From Beroe forskalii (Eukaryota; Ctenophora; Nuda; Beroida; Beroidae), in assembly GCA_011033025.1 (NCBI GenBank), contig WFMF01000311.1:129835-193834 (forward strand): a stretch of DNA of 64,000 nucleotides, written 5' to 3'. The notes beneath the pieces were generated by a model. It made no database searches and was not told the DNA's origin. It saw only the letters and a list, made by a program, of their open reading frames with translations. Position numbers and translations under genes: made by a program. Shown one piece after another: positions 36,163 to 48,100 of this stretch (position 1 is its first letter; each line of letters starts with the position of its first letter).

Positions 36163-37347
36163 CTCCGCGTATTAGAAATTGGCGGACTGCTTGGTGACTC
36201 TTCGAGCTGCCGCGCACGTGACCAGCGCGTGACGTAACATGGGCCAATCAGAGGGCAGTAGGAGACGCTGGACGCGCGCGCAACTCAGCGCGTTCTCAGA
36301 GACAGATAGTCCTCGAACGCAGGACAATTCATCCGCTGAAAGGTACTCACGAATTAGAGACAGGACGGCAGAGGACCTGAGGTATAGTGATTCCACCATA
36401 TCCCAAACTCTACTCCAACGTATATCAAGTATAAGTACTTTGGCTTTGCTTGTTGGAACACTCGACTTTACTGCCAAGCGGGACAAAATATGAGAGAGAA
36501 ATGAGCTTCAAGTTGATCAAGAAGCATATCTCATCTTTCAAGTAGTCTCCACGTGGGAGATAATGCAACTGTTTTCTGATGCGATGTTTTTCCAATCATA
36601 TATCCTGTATAATAATATTTCCTTGTGTTTGAAGAATCATGACAGATCTGGATATTGTTAAAATCTTATGCTGTAAAAATTTGGAGCTGTTGTACCTTGT
36701 CTACCTTCAAATAGTCTGATCACCGTCTGATATCCAAAAAGCAAATTTGAAAGCTTGTTTATCATTAATTTATGCTCATTAAACTGAGTAATCACATTGA
36801 GGTACAAATAACGACGGAGAGACAAGGCTGCATAGATTGGCTGCCAGAGCCTGTTTCATAATAAGAAACACTATTATTGAACGTGTTGAAGTCCGACAAA
36901 TTGTCTTGATTATGCTTTACCTACATAGTAATTCGAAAAGCATGCTATAAGCATCAACACAACAATCTTAAATTTACACCATGTATCATTTCAGGTAACC
37001 CGACGATCGTCAGGTGGAACAAATACAGTGATCGGCTTACCAGGAATCGAAGTTCATGATCATGCCGCACCGCTGAGATTATTTGAAAATTTGAATTTAT
37101 TCCTGAGCTCTGATTTTGTCAAAGCTTATAGCCCCGATAAAAATATTTCCTTGTGTTTCGATCCAAATGAGATTTACTAGAAGTGGCACAAAATCATAAA
37201 TTTGGTCGCTAAAACAGTAGCATTTTGGCTTGTTAACATCCCAAAAGCAATTTAAAAGATTTTGGGCACTCACAATGCGTTGATATAAGCCTGTTGTTCA
37301 GTTTAAAACAACATAATCATGATTTCAGGCGACTCGCATTCTACCGT
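36163..37347. other. no confirmed gene; candidate micro-exon at 37041-37072 (-)
   Basis: The 32-base stretch 37041-37072 on the minus strand is preceded by TAATCTCAG and followed by GTAAGC. It would take phase 1 from the last confirmed TECPR1-like exon and end in phase 0, encoding AVRHDHELRFL. This is a guess from splice signals only. The rest shows nothing recognised. Confidence 0.25.
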
Positions 37348-38198
37348 CGGAATAGTCTTGAACTATTCCGACACGACCGGCTGGCCGGCCGGCTAGCCGG
37401 CCGGCTAGTCAATCAGCCGGTCGGCTAGCCGCCCGGCTTGCCAGTTAGCCGGCGGCTAGCCAACCGGCCAGCCGGCCGGCTAGCCGGTTAGCCGGCCGGC
37501 TAGTCAATCAGCCGGTCGGCTAGCCGCCCGGCTAGCCGCCCGGCTAGCCTCCCGGCTTGCCAGTTAGCCGGCCGGCTAGCCGGTCGGCTAGCCGATGAGC
37601 CAACCTGATCAGTCCGTGTCACATGAGATACGTAAGTGACCGATGTTACTATTCTGTAGGAAGTATTTTCATCCTGCAATCAGTCATATTCACGTAACAC
37701 ACGTAAGTGAATGCGATCCCAAGTAGGAGAGCGATGTTCTCATCTTGACAAGGCATTACATGACGCGAGATACGTAGGTATACCGCGAGAACACGTTAAC
37801 CCACTGAAGTACCGACTGAGAGGCAGTCCTGAAAATTTGGATACGCTGATTTCGAATATTTTGCTCTTAATACTGTCAGATGCCCGAGAAGGAAGGCAAA
37901 CGAAGGTTTGGAGAAGGAAGGCAAAGGGGTGTTGGACTGTTGGAGTAGGGGTTAGCCGGCCGGCTAACCGGCTGGCCGGTCGGCTAGCCGGTTGGCTCAC
38001 CGGCTAGCCGACCGGCTAACCGACCGGCTAGCCGCCCGGCTAAATGGCAATTCGGGCGGCTAGCCGACCGGCTGATTGACTAGCCGGCCGGCTAGCCGGT
38101 TGGCTCACCGGCTGGCCGGCCGGCTAGCCGACCGGCCAGCCGGCCGGCTAACTGGCTAGCCGGCCGGCCAGCCGGTCGTGTCGGAATAGTTCAAGACT
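37348..38198. mobile_element. GGCTAGCCGGCC foldback element
   Basis: The left end AGTCTTGAACTATTCCGACA and the right end GTCGGAATAGTTCAAGACT are exact inverse copies. They are followed inward by arms of GC-rich units such as GGCTAGCCGGCCGGC (37370-37605 and 37950-38180). The centre, about 37610-37945, is unique. The left tip also forms its own hairpin (CGGAATAGT-cttga-ACTATTCCG, 37348-37370). The right tip lies 8 bases from a TECPR1-like 5' splice site. No target duplication seen. Confidence 0.85.
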
Positions 38199-38206
38199 GC
38201 CCTGAC

Positions 38207-39170
38207 CTGAACTTGAAGGTAATTTCTCTCCACTGACTACACAGCATTCCCCCTTCCCATCCCCCTCTTCAGATTCCTCATCCTCCTCCTCCTCTTCGCT
38301 GTCTTTAAACATATCGTCCGGCTCACAGAAGTTGCAATCTGATGGTCTGGAATACCTCAAGTTAGATGCGTCAAAAATATAACATCGCAAATTTACTAAT
38401 TAAGTTGCAACTTGCTCCTTCTTAAGTTCTTAAAAGGAGAAATACCATTTATCGTAGAATAGTTGGAACTTAGAAGATGGGAAACTGAAAAAAAACCTTA
38501 AGAATCATCACATTCTCAATGAAATCTTTTGCACAAATGCGGAGGAATGGGGCTTCGACCGCCCAAGCTGGTTGATTGATTTATGAAATTGCCGGTTTCA
38601 ATGTCAGAGCAACGTTTTGTCTCGCTTCACAACTGTCCCGTTTGGAAAAATGCCAGAGCAACGGCACAAAACCGAACAAATTTTTCCTGAATACTTGTTT
38701 TAAAGCTAAACAACTATATGAGCAGCAGACAAACGGTAACATCATCCCCCCCCCCAAATAAAGCTATTGTCTGACCCTCAATAAAGCTATTTTTTGACCC
38801 CCTCCAAATAAAGCTATTGTCTGACCCCCCAATAAAGCTATTGTCTGAGCCCCCCCAAATAAAGCTACTGTCTGACCCCCCCAATAAAGCTATTGTCTGA
38901 CCCCCCCCCCCAAATAAAGCTACTGTCTGACCCCCCCCCCAAATAAAGCTATTGTCTGACCCCCCCCAATAAAACTATTGTCTGACCCGGGATAGAGGGA
39001 AGCATCGACAGGGAGGGTGTACTGAGTCTTCATTGAGAGCAGGGAGAGGTTGCTCTCACTCGGCGGGATGCCCCCACTCACATAGTCCCTGGGCAGGATA
39101 GGGGGAGGTGGAAACCTCTCCTCTTCTCCTGCTACCTCTGCCTTATCATTGCTGTGCTTCAAGCTAGGGT
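38207..39170 (-). CDS. TECPR1: TECPR1-like exons 11-12, acidic linker
   Basis: Exon 11 (39170-38987) is Ser/Pro-rich (ERFPPPPILPRDYVSGG, SNLSLLSMKTQYTLP). Exon 12 (38346-38207) is acidic (FKDSEEEEEDEESEEGDGKG). TECPR1 has a long low-complexity linker at this place. Phases 1, 2 and 1 agree at all joins. Sequence alone is less diagnostic than in the blades. Confidence 0.65.
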
Positions 39171-42100
39171 CTGAGGAAATTGCAGATAAAATGGTTGCAG
39201 ATGAAAAGTAATCAACAACATATCTGTTACGACGAAACATGTGCTGAGAAAACAGTTGAAGAAACCCTCAGATTACTGTTTTCTTTTACTTCTTTCAGTT
39301 CATTTCTGAAAGCTGAAATCTAAAGTTTGGCCGATTGGGCTGAAACTTGCAAGACCTAAATGAGACATTAGTGACGTCAGAATTCCGAAACAACCCTCTT
39401 TTCGTCTTTTGTGTGGGCTGAAAAGTACATTTATGACCAAACCTTCGATATCCTGCCATGACTGTCCGTTGATTTGAGTTGGTGTTATGTCCGTTCTGTT
39501 TATTATTTTGTTGTCCTTATCTAGGCCCCACACCTGAAAGAGTCAATCAATGTTGGAATGAAATCCGCATTGAATTGTTAGTGATGCCACCAAGACCGTT
39601 AGACGGTTGGTAGTTCTCCTTTATTCTGCTTTCCTGCGGTAAAATCCAGCCCAGCGGGTTAGGGTCACTCGACCTGGCGAAGATATCGATTTCTTGAGAC
39701 CCCCTAATCTCTGCAAAACGTCCATATTTTTCACCTCACGACACTTGATTTCCCAGTCCTAACTATAACCCTAACCTAACCCAACGCCTAAACCTTTTTC
39801 CCCAACCCAGACCCTAACCTTTGCCTTGAGTTGAAAAGAATCATGAGGTGAAAAGAATCGTGAGGTGAAAAGAATCGTGGGGTGAAAAATATCGTGATAG
39901 TGGTCCGTCCGATCCGCCAAGTCCCACGCGCGGCGTGCGCGCGCGTTCCATGCTTATTTGCGCGCTACAGTCCTCAAATGTATGATCGCGCATTCCAGAT
40001 TTCGCCTGGAGGAAGTTGAATCCAGTAGATGTTCGAGCTCAAAATTGTCACAAAGATTACCGGTCAGCGCGTACGTAGCTCAACACAAGCAACCCGATAC
40101 GTAACGCTGTTTCCAAGAAAATACAAAACTGAGATATTAAGTTTCACTTGCATTTTACCAACCAAGGGCAGAAGTGTCATGTATTTATGTTGTGGTAATT
40201 CGCAGTGATATGACGTCATACATTCATATCATAATGTCAATACTTGACATAGTAAAAGCCACAGATCGAAGAGTGGGAGGAGACAGAGAGAGAAGGAAAG
40301 AGCCCTCCAGGCTCCAGCGGTACAGACATGGTGATACTTTAATTAACGGAATCAGACGGAATTCATATAAAGTTCTTGTAAAAATTGTGACAAAAATCTA
40401 AATAAACCTCAACCGGCTTCATGTAAAAATTGTGACGATTTTGTGACAATAATGCCCGAACACCTTCTCGTTGAATCAGCTGTAGATGCTTAGATGTTCG
40501 AGCTCAAAATTGTCACAAAAATGTGGTTGATGCCAATTTAGCTTTGCAATGAGTTAATTGACCTTTTTGATGAACTCTCGTACTACTTTGGTGATTATTG
40601 CAAAATGCAAGTACCTGGTTTTCGGGTCCGCAGGACAGGGATTTGAAGAATATCACCTCTCCTGGATTGAGGATCATGTGTATCCACTTGGAGGTGGAGT
40701 GGGTGTCGTGCCTATCTGTCAGTAGGAGTGTGTTGTGCACATGTACCTCACTCCCCTTGTGGAAAAATACCTGGGAAGGTTTGTGTTGGGGTGATGACAA
40801 TTTTTGGATCATGACCTGATTAACTGACAGTATCATCGTGCTCAGTATCATCGTGTATTTAATCTACAAAGCTCAGTACAGAAGTGTAGCGGTGTAACCC
40901 TTTCATATCTCTGTGTTATAAATGGTAAATTCAGTTTACACAAGCACTCATTCATAGTAGTCAGGGATGAATTGGTCCAATATCTAAATCCGTTGGCTTT
41001 GAATGTTAAAAGCGATTTAGCAACTGGATATGTTATTTAAGACACTAAGGAAGCTAACTTGACTTGTCGACAATTTTGTATCAGCCGACCACACCCTTTT
41101 TTGACCGCGCCCATTTTGCACGTAGGAAAATATCCATAACTTCGGTTTCTTTTGGAGTTGAGAACAAATGTTCCACCTTAAAATGACCGCAATGGCCTCA
41201 TTATGCCAGGCGGATGATGGTTCCAAAGCCCTAGAACCTTCCGTTTTCGAGTTACAGCCCAAAAACTGATTTTACGTCACTCGCGAGGAAGCGCCTTGTG
41301 AAAAATGTAACTTTCGTTCCTTTTGGAGTTGAGAGCAAACCAACCACCTTAAAATGATCGCAATCAACACATTATGTCATTATAGGGGGTAGGTAACAGT
41401 ACTGAAGCCCTGGGATTTTCTGTTTTGGAGTAATAACTCAATAGAAAAAGAATTTTATTAGCTTCAAGGCATAATACACATCTTTCAACTCGAAGCATAC
41501 CCATATCAGCTCTTAGCATACCCCTCTCATTCTCGCAGCATACCACTATCAACCCATAACAAACCCCAATCAACCCACCACACACCCCATCAACCCATAA
41601 CACACCCCTATCAACTCATAACACACCGCTATCAACTCATAACACACCCCTATCAACTCACAACATTCCCCTCTCAACTCATAAAACACCCCTATCAACT
41701 CACAACATACCCCTATCAACTCATAACACACCCCTATCAACCCATTACACACCGCTTCCAACTCAAAACATACCCCAATCAACTCATAACACACCCCCAC
41801 CAAGCCATCGACTCTTAGCTATTACTACTAAACGGGGGATGGATCCACAAGAGATCCAAACAGAGTCTCCAGCACGGAACCTCCCCCTAGGAGGTCCCTG
41901 TTGCCAGGGCTACTGTGGATGGCAACAAGTCCTTACCCCCGTATGGATTGATTGGGGTATGTTATGGGTTAAGAGGGGCATGTTACGAGTTGATAGGGGT
42001 GTGCTAGGAGTTGATAGGTGTATGTTATGAGTCATAACATACACCTATCAACACATAGCACACCCATATCAACTCGTAACATACACCTCTTAACTCATAA

Positions 42101-45100
42101 CATACCCCAAATCAATCGAAAACATACCCCTATCCACTCTTAGCATACCTGTCTCAGCTCATAACATACCCCATCACCCCAATCAACTCATAACATACCC
42201 TAATCAACTCGTAAGAAACCCCTGTCGACTCATGACACACCTCTATATCAACTCATAAAACTATAACATATCATAATCAACTCATAACATACCCCTATCA
42301 ACTCGTAGCATATCCCTCTCAACTTGTAGCAACTAGCATACACTCTCAACTCAGAACATACCTCTTTCGACGGTTAACATACCCCAATAAACACACAACA
42401 CATCCCTGTCAACTCATAACATACCCCAATCCACTCATTACCCAGCCCTATCACTCTATCAGTAATACTGTTAGGGTTGAGTTATGAGTTGAGAGGGGTA
42501 TGCTATGAGTTGATTGGAGTATTTCATGTGATGATATAAGGGGTATGCTACGAGTTGAGAGGGGTGTGTTATGAGTTGATAGGGGTGTGTTACGAGTTGA
42601 GAGGGGTGTGTTACGAGTTGAGAGGGGTGTGTTACGAGTTGAGAGGGGTGTGTTATGAGTTGAGAGGGGTGTGTTACGAGTTGAGAGGGGTGTGTTACGA
42701 GTTGAGAGGGGTGTGTTATAAGTTGAGAAGGGTGACTCATGAGTGGAGAGGGGTTGGTTATGAGTAGATTGGGATAAGGTATAAGTTGATAGGGGACAGG
42801 GGACAGGGGTATGTTACAAGTCGAAAGGGGTGTGGTATGAGATTATTGGGGCATGGTTTGCGTTTAGAGGGGTATGCTACGAGTTGATTGGGGTGTGCAA
42901 TGACTTGATAGGGGTGTGTTATGACGTGATTAGGGTGTTTTATGATTAAATAGGGGCATGTTAAGAGTTGACAACGGTACGCTATTACTTGATAGTGGTA
43001 TGCTATGAGTTGAAAGGGGTGTGTAATGAGTTGATTGGGGTTTGTTATGAGTTGATAGGGGTATGTTATGAAATGATAGAGGTGTGTTTTGAGTTGATAG
43101 GGGTGTTTAAGAGTTGAGAGGGGAATGTCATGAGTTGATAGGGGTATGCCATGAGATGACAGGGGCGTGTTATGAGTTAATAGGGGTAATGGTATGTTAT
43201 GAGTTGATAGGGATATGCTAAGAGTTGATAGGGGTATGCTATGATTTCATTGGGGCGTGTTATGAGTTGACTTGATTAGGGTATGTAATGCGTTGATTGG
43301 GGTATGTTATTGTTATGAGTTGATAGCGGCGTTGGGTGTGTAATGAGTTGATAGGGGTGTTTTATGAGTTGAGAGGGGAATGTTGTGAGTTGATAGGGGT
43401 GTGTTATGAGTTGATAGGGGTGTGTTATGAGTTGATAGGGGTGTTTTAGGAGTTGATTGGGGTATGCTTTGAGTTGAGAGGGGTGCGTTATGAGTTGATA
43501 GGGGTGTGTTGTGAGTTGATAGGGGTGTGTTATGAGTTGATAGGGGTGTGTAATGAGTTGATAGGGTGTGTACTGTGTGGTGAGTTGATTGGGGTTTGTT
43601 ATGAGTTGATAGTGGTATGCAACGAGAATGAGAGGGGTATGCTAAGAGCTGATATGGGTATATATTATGCCTTGTAGCTAATAAAAAAGCCCCCTGCCAG
43701 ATTAGAACAACGCCACACTAGGTATTGAATTCGCCACACTATATAAATAATCGCATTGTTAAGATTATATTCGCCACAGGCCACACCCTATGCGTTAATT
43801 TTCTAAGAATGCGTGTAAAGTGATGGGTAATATTCGCCACACTAGCATTATATTCGCCAAAGTGGTCGCGAGTTTATGAATACACGCAATGCTAAGGAAA
43901 TATTCGCCTGTTATATAAACAATATTCGTAGACTATTTTTCGCTGTGCTATGAAAATATTCGCCTACTAGGTAACACATTTATTATTACAGAATATTTCG
44001 CCGTGTTAGGAAAGTATTCGCCTATTGGGTAACACATTCATTCTTAGAGAATATTTCGCCGTGTTTGGAAAATATTCGCCAGTTGGATATCAAATTTCTT
44101 CTTGGAAAACATTTCGCCGTCTTAATAAAATATTCGCCGTATGTTATGATAACATGTACACTAAATTACACACATCAACCCCACCCTGACCTTGATTCAC
44201 ATCTGTACAAAATGTGTTCTTACTTGACTCCTGAAATTTTTCTATTTCATATTACGGTATGAGCAGATGATGTATTGATGTACACAAAGTTGCACTTAGC
44301 AATACAGACCAACTGTGTGTAATGTAAATTCAAGCATTTATACTTTTCAGATTAAACACATCATAATGTCATATTGGGTCGTTATAGCCCAACGGAGAAC
44401 CCGTTTTCATATCATCATGGGGGCATAACATAGCGAGGTTTAGAACATAGGAACCAGATTGACTACGAGGGGAGAGTGACTTAGAAGCAGTATTGGGATT
44501 GGGAGAGCTCGGCTTAGTTTGGCGTGAAAGAGCCCAACTTAGTATTGGGGATCCTAACTTAGTCTGGGGAGCCCGAATTTATATGACCAATGGAGGAGCC
44601 CGACTTAGTATCATATGGATCCCGACCTACCATCATGGGCAGTCCGAGTCAGTATGTGGAGCCAGACTTGCCGACAGAATTAAAGTGACATAGTGACTTA
44701 ATATAAGGAGCCCGCCTCATCTATTATGGGGAGCCCAACCCAGTATCATGGGGAACCGCAACTTACTTACTTAGTACTTTATTATGCACTACATTTGTTA
44801 ACCCAAACTAGTATAGGGTAGCCCAGGTTAGTATTCAGTGAATTAGTATGGGGAAGCCGACTCATTGTGGGAGCTATAACGAGCTGTGTCGTTATTGCTC
44901 CCACAATGACTGAAATCATAACGATTTCAGTCATTGTGGGAAAATCTCCCATATCCTGGTCAAAAAAACCCATATCCTGGTCTATAACATAATTATATAG
45001 GTCATTATCTGTGTTCTATCTAATGACGTTCAAATGAATTTAACAGCACATAAGCCAAGTGATAAAAGTTTTATCTGATCTTAACTGGCCTTTAATTCAA

Positions 45101-48100
45101 TCGGCCCCACTCTTACCGGCCATTTTTTTAACCGGCCTTTTGGACAAAAATTTCAGAGTTGTTTTTGTCCTTAAGCCGGTTAAATAACGGCCAATAAGGT
45201 ATATATACAACCACGAAATTTGGTGAAATTGCCAGTGTTATAAATCAATTTCATCGTTCATTTTTCGCCAAAATCACGTCTGGAGAAGGCCGACTTGTCG
45301 CCACGCTGAGCGTGACAGATCAGCAGTGTTCTGCCACTGGGCAATAATTACATAATTGTAATATCCCAATTCTGCAGAAAGGGGAGCCCGGATTAGTATT
45401 AAAGTATTAAGTGGAAGCGCAACTTAGCATGGGGGAGCCTTAACATTCATTAACTTAATCAAATACTCAAATAATCAAATAATCAATTAATGCTAAGTTG
45501 GACTCCCACTTACTAAGTCGGGCTCCCCGGTCCCCCAAACAGAGTTGGATCGCACTAACAAAGTTAGGCTCCCCAGACTAATTCAGCCTCCTATACTAAT
45601 TCAGGCTCCTCATACTATTACTAAGTTGGGCTCCCTCATACTAAGTCGGGCACCCCGGTACTATGTTCGGCTCCCACATACTAAGTCGGGTGTCCCCATG
45701 GCCCATATAATTATTCAGCCAGGCTCAATAACGACCCATACAATTTGAAGCTTTAGACAATAAAACACAATCATAATATATTGAAATTTTAAAACTTTAA
45801 AATATATTCGAATTTCATGAAGACTGACAGGAAGACAAAGAATCATTCATCTCAAATCCTGGACATATCCCAGGATAGGCGTCATCATCATCGTCATTCT
45901 TCATCACAGTCCGCTTATCACTCCTTGACATCTACAGCTCTTTTATACCAGTAAGGCGGTCTCATGAACACCAGCAGAAGGGTGGTTAGGAGAAGGGAGA
46001 ACTTAAGGACCTGGAACAAACTCCGGGCTACCATGGATCTCTTCTTAGATTGGTCTGCAGTAGCTGACATGGTGACTCCTATGAAGGGAAATTATAATCT
46101 CCTTTGAAATACCTGTTGAATACTTATTAAATACTTGCCGACTTGAATACTTAAATACTTGCCGACTATTTGATATTTTGATAATACCTATCGAATACTT
46201 ATAATACCCAATGCAAAATCTAGCAAACAAAGCAAACAAACACAGAATCTCTGGTTGCAACGCCCTCTCAAGCCCTGCCTCTAGATCACCAAACCCCCTC
46301 AATGGCTAAATTCCCTAATAACAAACAGCCCCAAATGGCTGAGCTCACGCTCGTGAAGTGAAAAGCTCCCAGTGTGTAAGCTAGCTGCGTCCCCTTTCAA
46401 TGCTGGGGCTAAGAGTTTTTCTCCTTGCTTTGTCAAACTATTCCACATAATAATCAAAATAAAACATAATAATGTGTGGGGTGAAAAATAAGTCTCCCTA
46501 ATAATCAAAATAAAACATAATAATGTGTGGGGTAAGAAATAAGTCTCCCTACTCTCACGTGTTTCCTTTGTCAGCAAATGAAAAGAAAACATCGATTCAG
46601 ATTCCACGCTTTCACCCATAAAAGCAAACAACGCCCATATTTTGAAACATTCAAAACTCCCCTCACAATGTTGGCTCCAAGACTTTAATTCAGTAACTTT
46701 CTTTGCTGAATATTATTATTACTTTTTAAAACCTCCACACCACATGCACACGTGTGTATAGCTTGAGCTTATTGCTAGTTATTATTATCAATTCGTTTGT
46801 CACAGTTTGCTTAATGTTACAGTTATTCTACAGTTAGATGCCCGAATTCAAGTGCTAGTTTCCTTATCTGAATATTAAGTAAAACCGAGTGTCTTACGAG
46901 ATAAATTTACTGTATGGGGCAATACTAATAGCGATCGAAATTTTGGGGTTACGAAATTTGAGTACATTTTTTCGAATATTACGTCATGTTAACGAATGAT
47001 GAAGATTTCATACCTATTGGGATTTTGTAGGCACAAAAATAGGGGAATTTTTTCGAATAATCTCAAAATTTCATGCCTTTGAAATGTGTCTCGTAAGAAA
47101 GATAGTATTACTGCTTTACCATAACAAATAACTCGCCAGTACTTCATGTTATCAATTCAATGTGATCTAATAAATCCTTCTATCACTAACCCCATCCCGT
47201 AAGTTTAAGGAACACTGAAGAGCACCAAGATGTTTACTATGTGTGTGCTACTACTCGTTGGAACGATCACTTTTACTGTGACCTCGGGGCAGGACACCAT
47301 CGAATGTCTCAAAGCAGCGCACAATGGACTCAACTTCGTGTGGGATGATAGCCTGGATGCGATTCCTGACTCCCGCGATCGGGTGAGGAATTGGTCAGGT
47401 TATATAACCTCACCTAACTCTAGGCTAACCCTAGCCTTAATTATATTTCCTCAGGCATGACCAAATAAGTGCAAATTCGGTCTTTTTTTAAATTTTAACG
47501 GAGAAATTCAAATAACGTTGGAAATCACTTTGGACATAGACACATCAATCCTCCTGACATATAACCCATTGGATGGTATTCCAGGCCATCTTGACGCTCA
47601 TTATCCGTGGAACCTGTGAAGACTACATGCGGCAACCCCTTGCACTGATTCACACCCACGGTACAAACCCCCATGTGAAGTGTTTGTTGCACGAGGACGT
47701 GGCAGAGAGCATGATCACATGCAGATATCAGTTCCAATACAAGGAGGGGACCTGGAACTATGACGATGCTTCTGATCATAGGTCAGATGACGAGATATTG
47801 CAGTGCCTGATTAATGGCCAATCTGCGCTGGGCATCCCTTGGGACTTTGAATTGGCTGTCAAATCCGACATTGCAATGTCCTCTAGCTCCCAAATGGAAG
47901 TGCTTCTGTCACTAGCAGTCCTGGGCTCGTGTGAGAAGTATCTGACACAACCACTCCTCCAACCTGTAGCCCAGCTGGGCAAAGAGGGCACCCAGACAAT
48001 GATGTGTGCCCCTATGGACAAGGCCAAGGAGGATATGCTCTTCTGCGTCTACAAGTTCCAATACAAGGGAGAACACCTCAGCTAAACCCAGGATCTGTGA

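Noticed and set aside
36172-36486. 104-codon open frame (-) at the place where the next TECPR1-like exons were expected
   Set aside because: No tectonin, PH or dysferlin motif; the reverse strand is equally open; no matching splice sites.
42555-42767. Open frame encoding (YELRGVC)n on the plus strand, and similar frames on both strands of 41.5-43.7 kb
   Set aside because: The 21-bp unit is a multiple of three, so every phase stays open. No start context, splice signal or domain; the array is a foldback arm.
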